From the NCBI GenBank assembly GCA_026709415.1, contig JAPOSZ010000030.1, forward strand, positions 235,539-299,538: DNA of 64,000 nt. The letters are read 5' to 3'. Positions 9,008-20,700 of this stretch are shown here, piece after piece. Below the pieces are notes generated by a model that ran no database searches, was not told where the DNA came from, and was given only the letters and a program-made list of their open reading frames with translations. Positions within the stretch are counted from its first letter, which is position 1. Every line of letters starts with the position of its first letter. The position numbers and the translations under genes were made by a program. The DNA comes from Flavobacteriaceae bacterium. GTDB lineage: Bacteria > Bacteroidota > Bacteroidia > Flavobacteriales > Flavobacteriaceae.

Positions 9008-11287
9008 TTGATACCACTGCTGATTGTATTGGGGTATCAATTCATTTCTCAAGAGTTTGCCGAAAAACCGCAACAAAGTCAAGAAAATATAGTTTCAATC
9101 GCCCAGACTTTACCAGAGGTTATTAGCTTCAATTTTGATGTTAAACCGATTTTATCGGATAAATGTTTTACGTGTCATGGACCCGATGCCAATACGAGAG
9201 AAGCCAATCTTCGATTGGATTTATCCGATGGACTCTATAATCCAATGATGGAATCGCCTGATAAAATACCAGTCGTTCCATTTGAACCTGAAAGTAGTGA
9301 AATCATCCGAAGAATTTTTTCATCAGATTCCCAAATTCAAATGCCACCATCTGATTCACATTTGAGTTTGACCCAAATTGAAAAACAAATGATTCGACAA
9401 TGGATCCAACAGGGGGCCCCTTACGACAAACACTGGGCTTACATTCTACCCAAAAAACCCGACATCAAAGCCCCTTTCTTCCCCCGCTGGGAACTCAATG
9501 AAATCGATTGGTTTATTGGTCAAAAAATACATCAAAATGGTTGGCAACCATCCCAGTCAGCGGATAAAGAAACACTCCTCAGACGTGTTTACTTTGATGT
9601 TATTGGATTACCACCTTCCATAGAAGAAATAGACGCTTTTTTGGCCGATGAATCCGAAAACGCCTATGAAAAAGTAGTCGACAAATTGCTAGATTCCGAG
9701 CATTACGGGGAACGAATGGCTTCTATATGGCTCGATATCGCACGCTATGCCGATACCCATGGATATCAAGATGATTTAGAACGATTTATGTGGCCTTGGC
9801 GGGATTGGGTGATTCATGCTTACAATCAAAATCTACCCTATGACCAATTCATCACATGGCAATTAGCAGGGGATTTATTGCCTAATCCGACCAAAGAACA
9901 GATTTTGGCCACTGGATTTAATCGAAACCATAGCATCACTCAAGAAGGTGGGGTTATTCCCGAAGAATATCGCGTAGAATATGTGGCCGATCGAACCATT
10001 ACAACGGCACGAACCATGTTAGGTATTACCATGGATTGCGCTCGTTGCCATGATCATAAATACGATGCTATTTCTCAAGAAGAATATTATGGCTTTTTCA
10101 GTTTTTTTAATCAGCTCGATGAAAAGGGGTTAATCGATTATGGTGAATTTCCAGAACCCCGCATGCCAATAGACAAAGAAATAGCGAAAAGAGATTTTCC
10201 ATTTGTTCATTTTCCAGATTCTATTTCAAAATTTTATTTGATGGTCATGGAAGACACGCCAGGAATTAGAACAACCCATGTCTTGGATCGAGGCGTTTAT
10301 AATGCACCAACTACTCAAGTATCTCCAAAAACACCGGAAGCGATTTTAGCGTTTGGAGATGCCTTCGAAAAAAATAGATTAGGACTGAGTCAATGGTTGT
10401 TTGATGATAACAATCCTTTGACTGCACGGGTTACAGTCAATCGTTTGTGGCAACAATTTTTTGGTCAGGGAATTGTTTCGACTCCAGATGATTTTGGCAA
10501 TCAAGGAGCCAACCCATCCCATCCAGAACTCTTAGATTATTTAGCCCATACTTTTCAATTTGAAGATCAATGGGATGTAAAAAAAATCATTAAAAGAATG
10601 GTGAGTTCGGCTACTTACAAACAATCTAGTATGGTAAAACAAGAATATTTAAATGAAGATCCATTAAACACCTATTGGACCTATTATCCAAGGGTCCGTC
10701 TCAAAGCTGAAATGATTCGAGACAATGCATTGGCCACTAGTGGCTTGCTAGTTCAACAAATTGGCGGGCCAAGTGTCAAACCACCCCAACCCGAAGGTCT
10801 CTGGCGTGAAAAAGGAGGCAATGGACTGGTTGAATATATCCCCGATGGAGGGGAAAATCGATTCCGCAGAAGTTTGTATACTTTTTGGAAGCGAACGGTT
10901 CCTCCACCTAATATGCTCATCTTTGATGCGGCATATCGTGATTTTTGTACCGTCGAGAGACAAAAGACAAGCACCCCTTTACAATCGCTTGTTTTAATGA
11001 ATGATCCTCAATTCACTTTTGCTGCAAAACACCTCATTGAGTCTCATCAAGAAAATTTCAATCATTGGTCATTAAACGAATCAATTGAGTTTATTTATAG
11101 GACCATCACATGCCATAAACCTAATGAACTAGAGTTACAGTGGCTAGCTGATTACTATCACCAATCAATGGGAATTGAAAATCCATCTGATAGCAATATT
11201 GAAGCCAGCCATCCATCAATTCGGAGTGTTTTGATGGATGTCGCATTATTGATTTACAATTTAGATATCACCACCCAGAAAAGTTAG
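9008..11287 (+). CDS. Planctomycete-type cytochrome c / DUF1549-DUF1553 protein
   Basis: About 759 residues. A hydrophobic N-terminal segment (LIPLLIVLGYQF) anchors or exports it. CFTCHG at about residue 53 is a c-type haem site in a PSCyt1 domain. DUF1549 follows (LLRRVYFDVIGLPPSIEE, then YGERMASIWLDIARYADTHG), and the C-terminal half is DUF1553 (NPLTARVTVNRLWQQFFGQG). The biochemical role of this family is unknown; it is almost always paired with a DUF1501 gene, as here. The listed start is TTG at 9008, but the frame stays open upstream (FNKLWAKNFQYAWSF), so the true start may be earlier at a non-ATG codon. Confidence 0.85.
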   Translation: MIPLLIVLGYQFISQEFAEKPQQSQENIVSIAQTLPEVISFNFDVKPILSDKCFTCHGPDANTREANLRLDLSDGLYNPMMESPDKIPVVPFEPESSEIIRRIFSSDSQIQMPPSDSHLSLTQIEKQMIRQWIQQGAPYDKHWAYILPKKPDIKAPFFPRWELNEIDWFIGQKIHQNGWQPSQSADKETLLRRVYFDVIGLPPSIEEIDAFLADESENAYEKVVDKLLDSEHYGERMASIWLDIARYADTHGYQDDLERFMWPWRDWVIHAYNQNLPYDQFITWQLAGDLLPNPTKEQILATGFNRNHSITQEGGVIPEEYRVEYVADRTITTARTMLGITMDCARCHDHKYDAISQEEYYGFFSFFNQLDEKGLIDYGEFPEPRMPIDKEIAKRDFPFVHFPDSISKFYLMVMEDTPGIRTTHVLDRGVYNAPTTQVSPKTPEAILAFGDAFEKNRLGLSQWLFDDNNPLTARVTVNRLWQQFFGQGIVSTPDDFGNQGANPSHPELLDYLAHTFQFEDQWDVKKIIKRMVSSATYKQSSMVKQEYLNEDPLNTYWTYYPRVRLKAEMIRDNALATSGLLVQQIGGPSVKPPQPEGLWREKGGNGLVEYIPDGGENRFRRSLYTFWKRTVPPPNMLIFDAAYRDFCTVERQKTSTPLQSLVLMNDPQFTFAAKHLIESHQENFNHWSLNESIEFIYRTITCHKPNELELQWLADYYHQSMGIENPSDSNIEASHPSIRSVLMDVALLIYNLDITTQKS

Positions 11288-11290
11288 TCT

Positions 11291-12760
11291 ATGGATCCAC
11301 TAACTAGGTATTTTCAGAATAATAATCGAAGAGAGTTTCTTAAAAAAATGGGCTTTGGTATTGGTGGACTGGCGCTTGGCTATCTATTGGATCCATTTGG
11401 TTTTGGAAAAAACAACGGGTCTTCATTAACAAAACTTCAAAAAGGATCATGAGCCTTGCCTCATTTTGCTCCCAAAGCCAAGCGCATTATTTATCTCTTT
11501 CAAAGTGGTGGTCCTTCCCAATTGGATCTATTCGATTATAAACCGAAACTCAATGAAAACAGAGGCATGGACTTGCCCGAATCGGTCCGAATGGGACAAC
11601 GATTAACCGGCATGACTTCCGGGCAAGCGACATTTCCACTGACTGGAAGCGTATATGATTTTGCTCAATATGGAGAATCTCGTGCTTGGCTCAGTGAGCT
11701 TTTACCCTATATCGGCAAAATCGCCGATGAATTGTGTTTTGTTAAATCAATGCATACCGAAGCCATCAATCATGATCCAGCCATTACGTTTTTCCAAACG
11801 GGATCTCAGCTGCCTGGCAGACCTAGTTTTGGATCTTGGATGAGCTACGGATTGGGGAGTTTGAATGATAATTTACCATCATTCATTGTCATGCTCTCCA
11901 AAGGAACCGGCCGGGAAGTTGCCCAGCCACTTTATTCAAGGTTGTGGGGCAATGGTTTTTTGAGTTCCCTACATCAGGGCGTGCAATTCAGAGCTGGAAA
12001 AGATCCTGTACTGTATTTAAACAATCCTGAAGGCGTCTCCAGGCTCGAGAGAAGAAAGATGCTAGATTATTTAGCCCAGATCAACCAACATCATGAAGAA
12101 AATTTTGGTGACCAACAAATACTAGATCGGATGGCACAATACGAAATGGCCTACCGAATGCAAACTTCGGTGCCAGAAGTCATGGATATCGAAAATGAAC
12201 CAGATGCGATATTGCAAATGTATGGTCCGGATTCCCTCAAACCAGGGACTTATGCGGCCAATTGTATTTTGGCCCGAAGATTAATCGAAAAAGATGTTCG
12301 TTTTGTCCAATTATATCATGTGGGGTGGGACCAGCATGCCAATCTACCAGCAGAAGTCAAACGACAAGCCAAAGATGTTGACCAACCCACAGCGGCATTG
12401 ATTTTAGATCTCAAGCAACGGGGATTATTAGAAGATACACTAGTGATATGGGGTGGGGAATTTGGAAGAACCAATTACAGTCAAGGGATACTGACCGATG
12501 ATGACTACGGTCGGGATCATCATCCTCGATGTTTTACCATTTTCATGGCCGGTGGGGGCATCCAACCCGGTATGACCTATGGCCAAACGGATGAATTAGG
12601 ATATAATATCGTTCAGGATCCTATGCATGTTCATGATTTGCAAGCCACCATCTTACATCTTTTTGGTATCGATCATGAACAAATGACATACAAGTACCAA
12701 GGAAGACGTTTTCGCTTGACCGATGTTCATGGTCATGTGCATCATCAAATTCTCGCTTGA
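11291..12760 (+). CDS. DUF1501 protein with Tat-like signal, interrupted by an in-frame TGA
   Basis: ATG 11291 opens [20 protein letters not shown] then [13 protein letters not shown], a Tat-type leader with the NRREFL motif, as usual for DUF1501. In the same frame TGA at 11450-11452 (codon 54) interrupts LQKGS-stop-ALPHF, and then the 434-residue body continues ([20 protein letters not shown], later [11 protein letters not shown] and [15 protein letters not shown]). DUF1501 belongs to the alkaline-phosphatase-like/sulfatase superfamily. Either this is a point nonsense mutation, or UGA is read through, or translation restarts at TTG 11456 and gives a leaderless protein. It starts 3 bases after the DUF1553 gene, so they form an operon. 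Confidence 0.8.
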
Positions 12761-12848
12761 GGGGTTTCGTTTCAATCGGATCATTCAACCAAAATCAAGT
12801 CTTGTAGAAAACAACTTCATTGTTTAAAATTCAATTCTATTCGACCAA

Positions 12849-14861
12849 ATGATGGAGTGGTTACACTTCGTAGGAAAGTTACATCCAGTAATTATTCATT
12901 TACCGATTGGCATCTTTTTATTCACCTATTGGTTGGTCTTATTATCCATCAAAAATCCCAGCAAATACACCCACACGATTGGATGGGGTCTTCAGTCAAG
13001 TTTTTATACCGCTATTGTGGCCTCTATTTTGGGTTATTTACGATACCTCACGGGGGATTATACGGCGGAAGTCCTCAACCATATGTGGATGGCCATCACA
13101 ACCACTGTTTTCATCGGTCTCTTATGGTTTTTGTATTTCAAAAAAGTATCAAATCGACTCTTTAATGGATCGTTTACATTGGTGGTTATTTGTTTGACGA
13201 TTTCAAGTCATTTGGGGGCACAACTGACCCATGGAAAAGGCTATTTGAAATTGCCTAAAAAGCCCACAACAGTATCCATAAAAAAGGATAGCATTAATCT
13301 ATACACACAAGTGATCCATTCGATCCTCGATAAAAAGTGTGTCAGTTGTCATGGAAATGAAAAACAAGAAGGCGGATTGATCTTGAGTTCGGTAGAGGGG
13401 ATACTAAAAGGTGGTGAAAGTGGTTTGGCGATTGATTTTAAGAATCCAAATGATAGTCGATTGCTCTATCATTTGGAATTACCAATGGATCATGATTTAA
13501 GAATGCCTCCGAAAAGCAGAACGCAGTTAACGCCAATAGAACTAGAATTGATCAAAAATTGGGTGCTTGTTGGGGCCAAGTTCGAGCAAACGATGGCCTA
13601 TCAGCAAATCGATAGGTCGCAACTTGAGCTATTAGAAGAATTTTTCCCACCTGAATTAAATCCAGTTTCCCCTCCATCTCATAAAGATCTGGAAAAAATA
13701 TTGGCTCATGATTTTCGAGTCGATCAATACTCGATGGATCATCATTACGTCGTGGTCCGTTATTTGGGAGATTCCCTGTCAATGGATGCTTTTGACGCTT
13801 TGTACAAAATCCGAAAGAATGTCATCGAATTAAATTTAAATTCTGTCATCATCCCACCATCTGCTTTTGAAAAATTCAGAAATTTTAAAAACCTCAAAAA
13901 ACTCCATTTAAATCACACCAATATTGAAGATCAAGATTTGGCTTCTTTAGACGCACTTCCACTACAATTAGTCAGTTTGACCAATACCCGAATCACTCAG
14001 GAGGGCATCCATCAATTATTAAAAAACCAGTCTTTAGAAAAATTATTTCTGTGGAAGACATCCATAACCGATGAAGAAAAATCGAATGTTCAAAATAATT
14101 CGGTGATTGACATAGATTTTGGTGTTGCTGCTGATTTTGCTGAAAAACAACAAGTAGAGAGGCCCCAAATGGTGAATCAACAAACCCTATTTGTCGATAG
14201 TTTGGCTGTTTCTTTTTTGCGCCCCATCGAAAGTGTGGACATCAAGTATACCCTCCATGGACAAACGCCCGATAGTCTTTCAGCCAGTTATCAAGATAGT
14301 CTTTGGATTAAAGAATCGGGGACTTTAAAAGCCAAAAGTTTTATCCCAGGATGGTTGCCAAGCCAAACCACAGAAATCGATTTTCGAAAAGTAGCTCATA
14401 CCATCACCCAATACCAACTTCAATCTTCCCCTTCAGGAACCTATACCAATCATTCCAATTTATTTGATTTGGAATTAGGGAGCACTTCTTTCACTGATGG
14501 TTATTGGGTTGGTCATCATGGAGACGATTTAATCGTTGTTTTTGATGCCCCTGAATATCCTCAATTTTCACATGTATCAGTCAGTTCGATGCGGAGTTAT
14601 GGCGGCTGGATCATATTGCCCAAAAGCATCAAAGTCTATGGCTTAAGTCGTGACGGTTGGCAACTACTTTCGGAATTGGAAATTCCTCAGGCTAGTGAAA
14701 AATTCAGTCAAACGCAAAAAGAACAATTTGACATTCCTATCAAACCACAAGATGTCGAACAATACCGGATTGTGGTTGAAAATCTTGGTGTTCTACCACC
14801 ATGGCATGATCATGCTGGAGAATCTAGTTGGGTTTTTGTGGACGAAATCTATTTATGGTAA
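12849..14861 (+). CDS. Membrane DUF2231 / cytochrome c / LRR protein
   Basis: 670 residues. Residues 1-125 have four hydrophobic segments beginning WLHFVGKLHPVIIHLPIGIF, a DUF2231-type membrane domain. CVSCHG at about residue 164 is a PSCyt1 c-type haem site, followed by RMPPKSRTQLTPIELELIKN. Residues about 330-420 look like leucine-rich repeats. Beyond 455 is a chitobiase-like beta-sandwich segment and a C-terminal discoidin-like region. The family is typical of operons with DUF1549/1553 and DUF1501 proteins, and it would be membrane-anchored with the haem outside. An electron-transfer role is inferred. Confidence 0.82.
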   Translation: MMEWLHFVGKLHPVIIHLPIGIFLFTYWLVLLSIKNPSKYTHTIGWGLQSSFYTAIVASILGYLRYLTGDYTAEVLNHMWMAITTTVFIGLLWFLYFKKVSNRLFNGSFTLVVICLTISSHLGAQLTHGKGYLKLPKKPTTVSIKKDSINLYTQVIHSILDKKCVSCHGNEKQEGGLILSSVEGILKGGESGLAIDFKNPNDSRLLYHLELPMDHDLRMPPKSRTQLTPIELELIKNWVLVGAKFEQTMAYQQIDRSQLELLEEFFPPELNPVSPPSHKDLEKILAHDFRVDQYSMDHHYVVVRYLGDSLSMDAFDALYKIRKNVIELNLNSVIIPPSAFEKFRNFKNLKKLHLNHTNIEDQDLASLDALPLQLVSLTNTRITQEGIHQLLKNQSLEKLFLWKTSITDEEKSNVQNNSVIDIDFGVAADFAEKQQVERPQMVNQQTLFVDSLAVSFLRPIESVDIKYTLHGQTPDSLSASYQDSLWIKESGTLKAKSFIPGWLPSQTTEIDFRKVAHTITQYQLQSSPSGTYTNHSNLFDLELGSTSFTDGYWVGHHGDDLIVVFDAPEYPQFSHVSVSSMRSYGGWIILPKSIKVYGLSRDGWQLLSELEIPQASEKFSQTQKEQFDIPIKPQDVEQYRIVVENLGVLPPWHDHAGESSWVFVDEIYLW

Positions 14862-14919
14862 AGGGTTGAGACTACATACCTGAATTCCCTAAGAGAATTA
14901 GATTGGTTTGATGAATTTC

Positions 14920-16026
14920 TTAATATAATTCTAATTTTTCGGTGAGCCATGTTCTCATTGAAGGAACAGGAATGACATATCTCATGTTTTTGTTTTGGTG
15001 AAATAATCCTCGTTCTAATGCTTTTTCAAACAATTGTTCAGATTTTTCTTCATTATGGTATTTCTGATTGAAAAAGTGAATAATAGGTTCATCTGAAAAT
15101 GATTTCAGTTCTTGATTTGCTTTTAAAAAGTCAACCAACAATTGACATTCACTGGTTCTAAAACCATCCAATCGGTATCTATAAAATTGATGTCTCAACT
15201 CTAATCCTGATATTAACACTTCTTTTAACCCTTTATCAGACAACAAATGATTGTTTCTTTGTAAATATTCTGCTGTTGTTTCACCATAGGAAATGATATG
15301 TTGAGCCCAACCATAAGTGTGATTTACAATTTCATCAATCCAGGGATTCAATTTCGGATCGTTTTCATTGGCTCCTCCTTCTTTGATCATGTATTGTTTA
15401 AGAATCTCTCTTTCTGATTTTTCATCGAGACATTCCAAGTTAACTAATGTGTTTTTAGCGAATCTTGAAATCTGAAATTCTTTTAAAATATCTTGTGTTG
15501 TGCCTAATCCTACAATTAAAAAAACAAATCCGTTCTCAGTTTCAAGATTATGAATATTGTTTAAAACATCACGTATTGTTTTTTTTTCTGAAACATCTTT
15601 CACCTCTTCTTTTAATCTCTGAGCCTCATCTAGAACAATTAATGTCGGTTTTTTAATTTCATTTAATGATTTTCTAAAAGTATGTCTAGTTAACGGAATT
15701 TTTAAATCAACATTCACAATAGAAACGCTCCTTTTCAAGTGAAGGACTTCATTCTTCCAAAATTCAAACCAATTTTCTAACCCTAAGGAATCTCTAAAGT
15801 CTTTTAAATCATAAAGAGCCGTAGGATCTATTTCAATAACATGCCAATTTTTTGCCCTTTTAGATAATTCAAATTTTAAAGCACTTTTTCCAACACCTGG
15901 AGAACCTTGAATTAAAAAAGTTGTTCCTACTTTGTCTTTAATGGAACGCGTCAATAAATCTTTGAATTTTTTAATCTCTTCTTTTCTTCCATGAAAATAC
16001 TTCGCTCGCCCTCTATCAACAGCCAT
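14920..16026 (-). CDS. AAA ATPase, paralogue 1 of a local family
   Basis: 368 residues. The N-terminal signature RGRAKYFHGRKEEIKKF precedes a P-loop (IQGSPGVGKSALKFEL) and Walker B (TLIVLDEAQRL). The last 100 residues look like a winged-helix region ending with the family motif PVPSMRTWL. Related proteins lie at 16327-17460 and 43600-44745, with a C-terminal fragment at 43183-43556. The architecture resembles Orc1/Cdc6-type or STAND-like ATPases. No function is known to me; the repeated copies near mobile and defence DNA suggest an accessory element. The start ATG at 16026 matches the paralogues. Confidence 0.75.
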   Translation of the reverse strand: MAVDRGRAKYFHGRKEEIKKFKDLLTRSIKDKVGTTFLIQGSPGVGKSALKFELSKRAKNWHVIEIDPTALYDLKDFRDSLGLENWFEFWKNEVLHLKRSVSIVNVDLKIPLTRHTFRKSLNEIKKPTLIVLDEAQRLKEEVKDVSEKKTIRDVLNNIHNLETENGFVFLIVGLGTTQDILKEFQISRFAKNTLVNLECLDEKSEREILKQYMIKEGGANENDPKLNPWIDEIVNHTYGWAQHIISYGETTAEYLQRNNHLLSDKGLKEVLISGLELRHQFYRYRLDGFRTSECQLLVDFLKANQELKSFSDEPIIHFFNQKYHNEEKSEQLFEKALERGLFHQNKNMRYVIPVPSMRTWLTEKLELY

Positions 16027-16326
16027 TATTCTCGATTTAGATTATTGAAGAATATAAAAATTATTTGATAAATCTATAATGACCGATGATACAATTGCGA
16101 CTACCAAGTACAATATGATTCAAGTTGGTTTTATCTCTTCCATATGAATTATGGAGCTCGGATGCGTGAAGTGACAAAAGCATTTCCAAAATACGTATGT
16201 TACTGGTCTCATTTAATTCTCCCAAGAAACATTCTTTTTCGTCTTATTTTCTTGTATTCTATCAACTCACTTTTCTTTTAATTTTCCCCCAATCTTTATT
16301 TGATGTCAGTTGGATTGTTTCGAAAG
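16027..16326. other. Intergenic, no gene seen
   Basis: 300 AT-rich bases between the two AAA paralogues. I see no open frame with family resemblance, no RNA gene and no strong hairpin. It presumably carries the promoter of the 16026 gene and the 3' end of nothing recognisable. Confidence 0.4.
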
Positions 16327-17460
16327 TTATTTTTTATTTCCAAAGTGTTGGATAAACCAATCCTTCATTGAAGGAACAGAGATACTATATTTCATATCAT
16401 CCCTTTGATGGAAAATACCAGAATGCCACGATTTTTGAAACAAATCTTCTGATTTTTCTGTGGAAAGTGTTTTTTCAAAAAATGGAATGATATCCCTATT
16501 CGAAAAAGATTCAGCCTCTTTTTGTGTTTTTAGAAAATCAACAATCGACTCCACTTCACTATGGCTAAAACCGTCCATTCTCGACTTATAGTATTCAAAT
16601 CTTGAATTTTCTCCTTCTTGTAAAACCATTTTTAAACCCCCATGAGTTAATTTACTGCCATGTTCTTCTAAATAATTAACGGCATGAATCCCATGGGAAG
16701 CAATATGTCTTGGCCATTGATAGGTTTGTTCTGATATTTTCTCGATCCAATGTTTTAAATGAGGATCATTCTTGTTCACATGACCTTCTTGAACTAACCA
16801 ATCATAAATGATTTTTCGTTCGGACACTTTATCTATAGCTTGTAAATGAATCACAGATGATGTCGCAAACCTGGATATTCCGTAATCTTTTAATATTTCT
16901 CTTGTCCTTCCTAATCCACTAAATAATAAAACAACAGAAGTCTTTGATTTTCTTTTTTGATTATGAATATTATCCAACACCTCCACGATCACCCTTTTTT
17001 GTGCTTTTGTGATATTATCTTGATTTAAATTTTGTGCTTCATCCAACACCATAATGGTTGGTTTTTTAATAGCATTTAAAGTTTTAATAAAGGTATGATG
17101 ATTGATTTCAAGTTCCATTCCAAGACCGACTGTTCCAACTTCAGGATGTGTCATACTTGGATTGAATCCTAGCTTTTCCTTTCTCCAAAATTTCCAAAAA
17201 GGTTCTCTACCTAGACGGTTTCTAAAATCTTTAATGTTATATAATGTCGAAATATCGATAACCACGATGTTCCACCCTTGTTTTTCTGCTAAATCACAAC
17301 AATGTTCCCATAAAGTTGTTTTACCAACACCTGGTGATCCTTGAATTAAAAAAGAAGTTCTGGATTTATCTTTTATCAGACGATTTAAGAAAAGTCTAAA
17401 TTGTTTCTTTTCTTTTTCTCTTCCATGAAAAAACGTTTTTGATCCTCTATCTAATGCCAT
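16327..17460 (-). CDS. AAA ATPase, paralogue 2 of a local family
   Basis: 377 residues. It is the same design as the neighbour at 14920-16026: RGSKTFFHGREKEKKQF, P-loop IQGSPGVGKTTLWEHC, Walker B TIMVLDEAQNL, a sensor-like segment LLFSGLGRTREILKDYGISR, and the C-terminal motif SVPSMKDWFIQHFG. The two copies diverge widely at sequence level but keep order and length, which indicates an old duplication with both under selection. No signal peptide or membrane segment. Function unknown. Confidence 0.75.
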   Translation of the reverse strand: MALDRGSKTFFHGREKEKKQFRLFLNRLIKDKSRTSFLIQGSPGVGKTTLWEHCCDLAEKQGWNIVVIDISTLYNIKDFRNRLGREPFWKFWRKEKLGFNPSMTHPEVGTVGLGMELEINHHTFIKTLNAIKKPTIMVLDEAQNLNQDNITKAQKRVIVEVLDNIHNQKRKSKTSVVLLFSGLGRTREILKDYGISRFATSSVIHLQAIDKVSERKIIYDWLVQEGHVNKNDPHLKHWIEKISEQTYQWPRHIASHGIHAVNYLEEHGSKLTHGGLKMVLQEGENSRFEYYKSRMDGFSHSEVESIVDFLKTQKEAESFSNRDIIPFFEKTLSTEKSEDLFQKSWHSGIFHQRDDMKYSISVPSMKDWFIQHFGNKK

Positions 17461-17759
17461 GAGTATCTCATTTTAATGGATGATCAATGGTTGATGAATA
17501 TCAACATCAGTAATACGTCTTTGGTACGAACAAGTTATATGATTGATCGAAAATCTTCTAATTGGTAAGGATTTGGCGAATACACCCCTTTCATGATTTA
17601 CATGTACATACCAACGAATATAAAAAATTTTAAAAAAACAACCCTAATGGTATCGGCCACTTTTATTTATCCTTTTCTAAATGACGGTAGTGCCATTGAT
17701 CAGCTTACTCATCACGTCAAAATGAAGAATCTTTTGATGACTATTGTAATTTTACGGTT

Positions 17760-20700
17760 TTGAAACGATTTTGTGTGTCACGGAACAAGCGTTTTGCCTT
17801 TGGGTTCCTTTGGGTTGTTGTGATTCAATGCCATACTCCAATCAACAAAGAAAAAACCACACAGTTCAAACTGTTATCCTCCGAGCAAACGAGCATTTCC
17901 TTTATCAATGCCTTAACTGATACCGAAGCCTTTAACATCTATACCTACCGAAACTATTACAATGGTGGGGGAGTGGCGATAGGAGACATCAACAATGATG
18001 GACTCGCCGATGTTTACCTAACGGCTAACCAAAAAAGTAATAAGCTTTATTTAAACAAAGGAGGTTTTGAATTCGAAGACATTACTGATTCAGCAGGGGT
18101 CACTGGAAATCGATTTTGGTCTACCGGTGTTTCCATGGTCGATATCAATCATGATGGATATTTGGATATCTATGTTTGTAATTCTGGAAGAGTCGACGGT
18201 GGCAACAAACAAAATGAATTATTTATCAATCAAGGGGATTTGACCTTCATCGAATCAGCTGAAGCCTATGGTCTCGATGATCGGGGATTTTCGACACATG
18301 CGTCCTTTTTCGATTATGATCAAGACGGCGATTTGGATGTTTATCTATTGAATAATTCGTATCAAGCCATTGGGAGCTTTGATTTAAGACGCAATGAGCG
18401 CCCCATCAGAGATTCCTTAGGTGGTGATAAACTCTTAGAAAATAGGGATGGACAATTTATTGATGTTAGCCAACAAGCTGGCATCTATGGCAGTGTGATT
18501 GGTTTTGGATTAGGGGTGACGGTGGCAGATTTTAACAATGATCATTGGGACGATATCTTCGTGGCCAATGATTTTTTTGAAAGAGATTATTTGTATCTTA
18601 ATAATCAAGACGGCACTTTCGATGAGGTATTGACCGATCAAATGAAATCCATTACGGGAGCATCGATGGGAGCTGATGTTGCCGATATCGATCACGATGG
18701 GGATATGGATTTATTTGTCACCGAAATGTTACCTGCTCAATACGAGCGATTAAAATCGGTGACCACATTTGAAGATTGGAATAAATATCAATACAACGTC
18801 ACCAATGGATACCACCATCAATTCACGCGCAATATGTTGTATCGAAACAATGCCCCCAATAGTTTTAGTGAATTGGGTCGATTTTCAGGCGTCGAAGCCA
18901 CCGATTGGTCTTGGGGAGCACTCTTTTTTGACATGGATAATGATGGCTTCAAAGATTTGTTTATTGCCAATGGTATTTATAGAGATTTAACCAACCAAGA
19001 TTATTTGCAATATATTTCCAATGAACAAGCATCACAACCCTTAAAAGCATTGCAAGAAGTCAACTTTAAAGAATTAGTCGACTTGATTCCATCCAATAAA
19101 ATTCCCAACCATGCTTTTTTAAACCTTGGGGCATTTGAGTTCCAACCTTGGCCCCAGTCTGGTCTTGAACTACCCAGTTTTTCAAACGGAGCTGCTTATG
19201 GTGATTTAGACAATGATGGCGATCTTGATCTCATTGTCAACAATGTCAATATGGAATCATTTGTTTTTGAAAACAAAGCCAATGAAACCAATCATCATTA
19301 CCTTCAAATAGAATTAAAAGGTTTAGGACAAAATACGTTGGCCATTGGTGCCAAAATCCAAGTCATCACTCCTGGCAAGATGCATTATCAAGAGCAGCAA
19401 TTGGCAAGAGGTTTTCAATCCAGTATGGATCCTATTCTTCACTTTGGTTTGGATGACGTTGATCAAGTGAACATCAGGGTTTTATGGCCTTCGGGAAAAA
19501 CCGTTCAACTCCATGATGTCATGACCAATCAACGGATCACCCTCCGTGAAGATTCCAAAGAGACGGCCCAAAGTGAAGCGATTCCATGGACCAACCATCA
19601 TGAACCGCCATTATTCACCAATCAGGGTCATCTACCTCGATACAAACACCGAGAAAGAAACTTTGTCGATTTTCATCGGCAACGTTTGGACTTTCATAAA
19701 AGCAGCACCGAAGGTCCTGATGGGGCCGTCGGTGATTTAAATGGCGATTCATGGGATGATTTAATCATTCCTGGTCCCAAGGGAGAACCAACCGTGGTGT
19801 TTTTTGGAACGGCCAATGGTCTGGCGCCTTCAAATCAAACGGATCTATTCCAAGAAATGAAAGAATCGGAACATACCGAAGCACATCTTTTGGATGCCGA
19901 TGCCGATGGTGATTTGGATGTGTATTTGGCTTCAGGAGGACTCGAAACCTCTCGATTTTCAGATGATTTATACGATCATTTGCTTTTTAATGATGGATAT
20001 GGTTTTTTTGAATTAAGTCCTCAAAAATTTCCGACTAGTGATGATCGCATCAGCACGGGTGTGGTCCAATCAGCGGATATCAATCAGGATGGCTTTTTGG
20101 ATTTATTTGTTGGTGAACGATTGGTGGTGGGACACCAACAATTCATGGGGAGTGGTTATTTATTGATCGGTGATGGACAAGGAAGTTTTGAAGATCAAAC
20201 AGATCAACTGGCTCCAAAACTCAAAGATTTAGGGTTATTGACTGATGCTCTATTTTACGATTGGGATCAAGATGGAGATCAGGACTTGATGGTCACGGGT
20301 CATTATATGGGGATTGAACTATTTGAAAATAGTGATGGTCGATTGATTCCAGTGGAAGAAAATCCTCTAGGCCAAAAAAAAGGATGGTGGAATCGATTGG
20401 TGTTAACCGATTTGAATCAAGATGGGCAGAAAGAGGTTATCGGTTTAAATCATGGATTGAACTCTCGGTTTAAAGCGAGCGAACAGCAACCATTGAAATT
20501 GTATTTCAGTGATTTTGATCAAAATGGAAGTACGGAAGGGATTTTAACGTTTACTTCAGAGGATGGTCGGGATTTGCCCTTTGCGCTTCGTCATGATTTG
20601 ATTGGTCAAATCAAAATGCTAGCCAGTCGATTTCCTAGTTACGATTCGTTTAAAACAGCCAGTATTCAAGAAATTTTGACTCTTCAAGAATTGCAATCGG

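Noticed and set aside
11456..12760. General recoding of UGA as an amino acid in this organism
   Set aside because: Two conserved frames contain an in-frame TGA, but clear genes such as fabD (46414) and the ion channel (60478-60480) end in TGA at their normal length, and other pseudogenes carry TAG as well.
17593..17763. A 56-residue frame before the first ASPIC lipoprotein
   Set aside because: It overlaps the start of the lipoprotein gene, has no recognisable pattern and no second copy; probably chance.
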